Shown: positions 63,808 through 64,000 of the stretch, in pieces
Position numbering within the stretch: the first letter of the stretch is position 1
How the letters are laid out: each line of letters begins with the position of its first letter
Assembly: GCF_021462225.1 (NCBI RefSeq)
Contig: NC_061816.1
Span: forward strand, 12,797,390-12,861,389
Reading direction: 5' to 3'
Source of the DNA: Girardinichthys multiradiatus
Taxonomy: Eukaryota; Chordata; Actinopteri; Cyprinodontiformes; Goodeidae
DNA length: 64,000 bases
Made by a program: the position numbers and the translations under genes
Notes under the pieces: model-generated
Seen by the model: the letters and a program-made list of their open reading frames with translations, nothing else
What the model was told of the DNA's origin: nothing
The model's database searches: none

Positions 63808-64000
63808 CATATAAAAAAAGTGAGAGCCATTAATCCCAGAGCTCTATTCCTTAACTAATAATAGAACACAGAAGGCTTCTTCTGATTGGCCTATTGTTGC
63901 CAGACAGACAGTTGGATTAATGGGAGAGGAGGATTAATACTCCTATAATCATCTCAGCTAAATCGTGTATGTGCCTGTACATGACCTACTGCCCGTCTTA

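Overview
The window is vertebrate nuclear DNA, almost certainly from a ray-finned (teleost) fish. The evidence is one intron-rich gene recognisable by its protein (MSL3), GT-AG introns, many fish-type Tc1/mariner DNA transposons, L2/CR1-like LINE fragments, a tRNA-derived SINE, and long micro- and minisatellites. No prokaryotic operons, CRISPR arrays, rRNA or functional tRNA genes were seen.

Layout: 1-17.7 kb is gene-poor. It holds a spaced 0.8-kb direct duplication (1281-2073 and 2775-3568), a LINE 3'UTR fossil, two copies of one Tc1 family (8230-9748 and 15047-16648), a Tc1-related element with DD38E catalytic spacing (12367-13835) against a long (AT)n(GT)n tract, and older Tc1 fossils. 17.7-33 kb holds a candidate first exon, a SINE, another near-complete Tc1 element (19800-21355), a third, internally deleted copy of the first Tc1 family inserted into a LINE fossil (22408-23326), and a minus-strand LINE reverse-transcriptase pseudogene flanked by two strongly A/C-rich blocks. 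37721-39452 is an unusual fold-back element with roughly 0.5-kb inverted arms, a 6-bp direct flanking repeat and an unrecognised coding stretch. 41.5-50 kb holds further candidate exons on the minus strand, Tc1 fossils and a degenerate minisatellite.

The right part (51970-61790, minus strand) is a complete MSL3 gene, the chromo-barrel/MRG subunit of the MSL histone H4K16 acetyltransferase complex. I reconstructed 14 coding exons with consistent reading phase and canonical splice sites, giving 539 codons plus stop. Its first intron contains a ~2.8-kb minisatellite of about 122 copies of a 23-bp unit, ending about 50 bp before exon 2.

All five Tc1-type transposase genes with well-defined element ends are visibly broken (nonsense codons, frameshift or internal deletion). 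Downstream of MSL3 on the same strand, three candidate initiator exons all end in splice phase 2 at a GTAAGT-type donor. In mammals FRMPD4 follows MSL3 in the same orientation, so these could be alternative first exons of a large downstream gene, but this is unproven.
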